Under the pieces are notes generated by a model, which was not told the origin of the DNA, ran no database searches, and saw nothing but the letters and a program-made list of their open reading frames with translations. A program made the position numbers and the translations under genes. DNA of 7,929 nt from Acidobacteriaceae bacterium (GTDB taxonomy: Bacteria > Acidobacteriota > Terriglobia > Terriglobales > Acidobacteriaceae), in contig PMBA01000307.1 in NCBI GenBank assembly GCA_003152795.1, positions 1 to 7,929 on the forward strand, in the 5' to 3' direction. This document shows, in pieces, positions 5,435-7,929 of the stretch (positions within the stretch are counted from its first letter, which is position 1; each line of letters starts with the position of its first letter).

Positions 5435-7143
5435 TGCATTCTTCGAACAAAAACCCTCTGCCTGCATTCCTCCGTGCCTCCGTGTCTCCGTGGTTAATCG
5501 CCCTATCGCTAGTCGCGGCCACCCAAGCGCAAACCGTCACCTTTCGCGAAATCACCGCCCAGGCCGGCATCCATTTCACCCACAACAACGGAGCTTTCGG
5601 AAAGAAATGGCTTCCGGAGACCATGGGCCCCGGCTGCGCCTTCATCGATTACGACAACGACGGCTTTCCCGACATTCTGCTCGTGAACGGACAAGACTGG
5701 CCCGCCCACGCCAAAAGCGGCGCGACCACCTTGAAGCTCTATCACAACAATCATGACGGAACCTTCACCGACGTAACCCGCAAGTCCGGCCTCGGCATTG
5801 CACTCTTCGGACTCGGCGTTGCCGTGGGCGACTACGACAACGACGGCTTCGACGATATCTTCATCACCGCCGTCGGCCAGAGCCATCTCTTCCACAACAA
5901 CGGCAATGGCACTTTTACCGACGTCACCAAGTCCGCGGGACTCTTGGGGCCAAACGAGTTCTCCACCGGCGCCGCCTGGGTCGATTACGATCACGACGGC
6001 AAACTCGATCTCGTGGTCGCCAACTATGTGCAGTGGTCCGAGCAGAGTGATCTTTACTGCACCCTCGATGGCTCACACAAGTCTTACTGCACGCCCGAAT
6101 CGTACAAGGGAACATCGGCCCGCCTCTGGCACAACCTCGGCAACGGCAAGTTCGAAGACGCCACCCAGAAAGCCGGGCTTTATGATCCAACATCAAAAGG
6201 TCTCGGCGTCGCCATTCTCGACTACAACAACGACGGATGGCCCGATATCCTGATCGCCAATGACACGCAGCCCAACAAGCTCTACCTGAATAAAAAGAAC
6301 GGCGCCTTCGAGGAGCGCGCCGTTTCCGCCGGTGTTGCCTTCAGCGAAGATGGCGTGGCTCGCGCTGGCATGGGCGTCGACGCGGTGGATTATGACCGTT
6401 CCGGCAGCGCCAGCGTGGTCATTACAAATTTTTCCAACCAGATGTTGTCGCTCTACCACAACGAAGGCAACGGCCTGTTTGTGGATGAAGCGGCGCGCTC
6501 GGAGGTTGGCCGCGCGACGCTCCTGACGCTGGGCTTCGGCTGCTTTTTTTTCGATTACGATAACGACGGCTGGCAGGACATTTTCGTCGCCGATGGCCAC
6601 ATCGAAGACCAGATCGAGACCGTGCAGAAGCGCGTCAGCTACGCCGAGCCGCCGCACCTGTTCCGTAATCTCGCGAACGGCAAGTTTGAAGAAGTCACAA
6701 ATAATGTCGGGACCGCATTTGCCGCTCCGAAAGTCGCGCGCGGCGCCGCCTACGCCGACATCAACAACGACGGAGCCCTCGATATCCTGCTTATGACCAA
6801 CGGCGGCCCGCCGCATCTCTACCTCAATCAGGGCGGCGTCAACCAGAGCCTCCGCATAAAACTCGTCGGAACAAAATCCAATCGCGATGGTATCGGCGCC
6901 GTTGTTCGCGTCAGCGCCGGAAGCGACAAGCAATGGCTCACCATGAAGACCGGCTCCAGCTATCTTTCACAGAGTGAACTGGTGCTGACCTTCGGCATGG
7001 GATCGAGGACCAAATCTGATACGGTAGAAATCGACTGGCCCAGCGGGCAAGTGGACAAACTCTCGAACGTAGCGACCGGACAGACCGTCACCATCCAGGA
7101 AGCCAAAGGCCAGATCGCTGCGCACCCCTACGGGAAGAAGTAG
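5434..7143 (+). CDS. Secreted CRTAC1-type protein: FG-GAP/VCBS repeats plus ASPIC/UnbV domain
   Basis: A 569-residue exported protein of the CRTAC1 family; its biochemical role is not known. An N-terminal signal peptide (hydrophobic core about 19-29, cleavage probably near residues 29-32, ATQAQ) precedes FREITAQAGIHFTH. Seven repeats carry calcium-loop motifs: DYDNDG (72), DYDNDG (133), DYDHDG (184), DYNNDG (263), a degenerate DYDRSG (319), DYDNDG (374) and DINNDG (442). This count fits a seven-bladed beta-propeller. The ASPIC/UnbV domain follows (about 472-555: SLRIKLVGT, GIGAVVRV, DTVEIDWPSGQVDKL). C209 and C219 could form a disulfide. The ATG overlaps the stop of the cytochrome gene by one base, with AAAGG just upstream, so translation is probably coupled. 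Part of the signal peptide is written in a dispersed-repeat-like sequence. Family assignment is secure; the function (scaffold, adhesin or cytochrome partner) is inference. Confidence 0.92.
   Translation: MHSSNKNPLPAFLRASVSPWLIALSLVAATQAQTVTFREITAQAGIHFTHNNGAFGKKWLPETMGPGCAFIDYDNDGFPDILLVNGQDWPAHAKSGATTLKLYHNNHDGTFTDVTRKSGLGIALFGLGVAVGDYDNDGFDDIFITAVGQSHLFHNNGNGTFTDVTKSAGLLGPNEFSTGAAWVDYDHDGKLDLVVANYVQWSEQSDLYCTLDGSHKSYCTPESYKGTSARLWHNLGNGKFEDATQKAGLYDPTSKGLGVAILDYNNDGWPDILIANDTQPNKLYLNKKNGAFEERAVSAGVAFSEDGVARAGMGVDAVDYDRSGSASVVITNFSNQMLSLYHNEGNGLFVDEAARSEVGRATLLTLGFGCFFFDYDNDGWQDIFVADGHIEDQIETVQKRVSYAEPPHLFRNLANGKFEEVTNNVGTAFAAPKVARGAAYADINNDGALDILLMTNGGPPHLYLNQGGVNQSLRIKLVGTKSNRDGIGAVVRVSAGSDKQWLTMKTGSSYLSQSELVLTFGMGSRTKSDTVEIDWPSGQVDKLSNVATGQTVTIQEAKGQIAAHPYGKK
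5469..5497. repeat. Repeat-like sequence with three 8-bp CTCCGTGN units, inside the signal-peptide codons
   Basis: Three tandem 8-bp units (CTCCGTGC, CTCCGTGT, CTCCGTGG at 5470-5493) are followed by TTAA. The minus strand reads AACCACGGAGACACGGAGGC and on, whose translation NHGDTEARR is familiar from spurious ORFs made by a common intergenic repeat in soil bacteria. Here it encodes residues 12-22 of the CRTAC1-type protein. The recognition is from memory; only one copy is in this window. Confidence 0.6.
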
Positions 7144-7172
7144 CGTTGCTTTCGAATAGCCTTCCCGAGTTC

Positions 7173-7233
7173 TGTCATCCTGAGCGCAGCAGGCCATTCG
7201 CGAAGCGAATGACCTGCGGAGTCGAAGGACCCC
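7173..7233. repeat. Dispersed intergenic repeat-like element with internal hairpin
   Basis: It begins TGTCATCCTGAGCG and ends GGAGTCGAAGGACCCC, the two ends of a short repeat I recall as frequent between genes of many environmental bacteria (TGTCATCCTGAGCGAAG...GAAGGATC). Between them is a strong hairpin, 7189-7217: CATTCGC / GAA / GCGAATG, extended by GCAGG/CCTGC across one C-A mismatch. It lies 30 bp after the stop of the CRTAC1-type gene. It has no T-tract, so it is not a classical rho-independent terminator, though it could stabilise the 3' end of the upstream mRNA. Confidence 0.6.
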
Positions 7234-7298
7234 TACCCTGCCAAGCTGCGAGGCCACGCGCACCCCTGATACCCCCGGACACACACCCGCCACTCGGA

Positions 7299-7304
7299 TA
7301 GAAT
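7299..7304 (+). promoter_or_regulatory. Putative -10 element of the TPR gene
   Basis: TAGAAT (5 of 6 to the consensus) would start transcription near 7311, leaving a leader of about 10 nt before the ATG at 7321. No clear -35 box is present (the best candidate is GGACAC at 7277-7282), and no Shine-Dalgarno sequence is visible. This would allow expression separate from the upstream operon. Confidence 0.3.
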
Positions 7305-7320
7305 CTTTTCTAAACTCACA

Positions 7321-7929
7321 ATGACCAAGACGCTCAGCATTGCTATCTTCGGCATCGTTCTGCTCGCGTTACTCGCCGCGACCACTCCCGCCTCGGACCC
7401 CAAGGAAGCCGCCCGCCTCAACAACATCGGCGTCGCTTACATGAATCAACAACTCTTCGAGAAAGGGCTGAAGTCGTTCGAAGCAGCCGCCGCAAGCGAT
7501 CCCAACCTGGATGTGGTCACCGTGAATCGCGGAGTCGCTCTGCTCAACCTGCAGCGGGTCGATGAGGCGAAAGCGTTGCTGGAAAAAGCCGCGAAGAACA
7601 ATCCCAAAGACGCCCACGCCTGGTACAACCTCGGCCTTTATTACAAGAACTCCGCCGATGCCGGCGCCGCCGTCGACGCGTTCCGTCGCGTCACGGAAAT
7701 TGATGCGAACGACGCCGACACCTGGTACTTTCTCGGATCGACCCACGCGCAGCTCAAGCAATTTCCGGAAGCGATTGCCGCTTTCGAACACGCGCTAAAG
7801 CTCGATCCGTTCCACGCCTCGGCCCAGTTCGGTCTGGCGCGGGCCTACCAGCAATCCGGCCAGGCCGACACCGCCCACGAAGCCATGAAGAAATTCCAGT
7901 ACGTCACGCAGAACAAGCTGGGCGCGCCC
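7321..7929 (+). CDS. Exported TPR protein, N-terminal part (cut by window end)
   Basis: 203 residues are visible with no stop. The N-terminus (MTK then a hydrophobic stretch 5-20, LAATTPASD) looks like a signal peptide or an uncleaved anchor, placing the rest outside the inner membrane. Five contiguous TPRs with exact 34-residue periodicity follow (29-62, 63-96, 97-130, 131-164, 165-198). The central ones are near-canonical, for example AWYNLGLYYKNSADAGAAVDAF and TWYFLGSTHAQLKQFPEAI. It follows the CRTAC1-type gene by 177 bp, with a repeat-like element and a possible own promoter between, so it may be a separate transcript. In related genomes such TPR regions are often fused to an FG-GAP/ASPIC-UnbV domain, and the last residues (QNKLGAP) fit a linker into one. 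That continuation is inference. The start at 7321 is the only one that keeps the export signal. Confidence 0.85.
   Translation, partial: MTKTLSIAIFGIVLLALLAATTPASDPKEAARLNNIGVAYMNQQLFEKGLKSFEAAAASDPNLDVVTVNRGVALLNLQRVDEAKALLEKAAKNNPKDAHAWYNLGLYYKNSADAGAAVDAFRRVTEIDANDADTWYFLGSTHAQLKQFPEAIAAFEHALKLDPFHASAQFGLARAYQQSGQADTAHEAMKKFQYVTQNKLGAP

Noticed and set aside
5470..5493. Three tandem 8-bp CTCCGTGN units as a CRISPR or phase-variable microsatellite
   Set aside because: No spacers, so not CRISPR. Only three imperfect units, which is short for slippage-driven phase variation; a dispersed-repeat fragment explains it better.
6193..6933. Long minus-strand reading frame (246 codons) opposite the CRTAC1-type gene
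   Set aside because: A shadow produced by repeated Asp/Asn codons of the calcium motifs on the plus strand. Val/Ala-rich with no coherent domain.

Overview
The window (about 60% GC) reads as a stretch of chromosome from a soil or sediment bacterium, most likely an Acidobacteriota member or a similar large-genome lineage. This assignment is inference. It rests on an FG-GAP/ASPIC-UnbV (CRTAC1-type) protein, TPR proteins and a membrane-anchored multiheme cytochrome sitting together, and on three kinds of short repeat-like intergenic sequence of a type I associate with such genomes. There is no rRNA, tRNA, CRISPR array, transposase or phage gene.

Layout. Positions 1-518 (minus) hold the N-terminal half of a class II fructose-1,6-bisphosphatase (GlpX), cut by the window edge. 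It is divergent from a small AhpD/carboxymuconolactone-decarboxylase-fold protein at 690-1088 (plus) with a complete E-x11-CxxC-x3-H redox motif. The gap between them (519-689) carries a strong hairpin and weak promoter-like elements. Convergent to the AhpD-like gene is a glutaryl-CoA dehydrogenase-type acyl-CoA dehydrogenase at 1165-2346 (minus), with the catalytic Glu and the Glu-Arg-Tyr network of decarboxylating enzymes in place.

The most interesting part is 2507-7929 (plus). A roughly 960-975-residue protein combines five predicted transmembrane helices, five CxxCH haem c sites, a beta-rich domain and about five TPRs. It overlaps by one base (TAATG) a 569-residue secreted protein with seven FG-GAP/VCBS-type calcium-binding repeats and a C-terminal ASPIC/UnbV domain. 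After a 177-base gap holding a dispersed-repeat-like hairpin comes a secreted or membrane-anchored TPR protein cut off by the window end.

How they may work together. The cytochrome and propeller genes are almost certainly co-transcribed and translationally coupled. The topology puts haems, TPRs and propeller all on the outer side of the inner membrane. The simplest reading is an envelope electron-transfer complex with TPR and propeller domains as assembly or docking modules. The electron donor, acceptor and substrate cannot be read from the sequence. The first three genes look like ordinary central and catabolic metabolism and show no evident link to this module.
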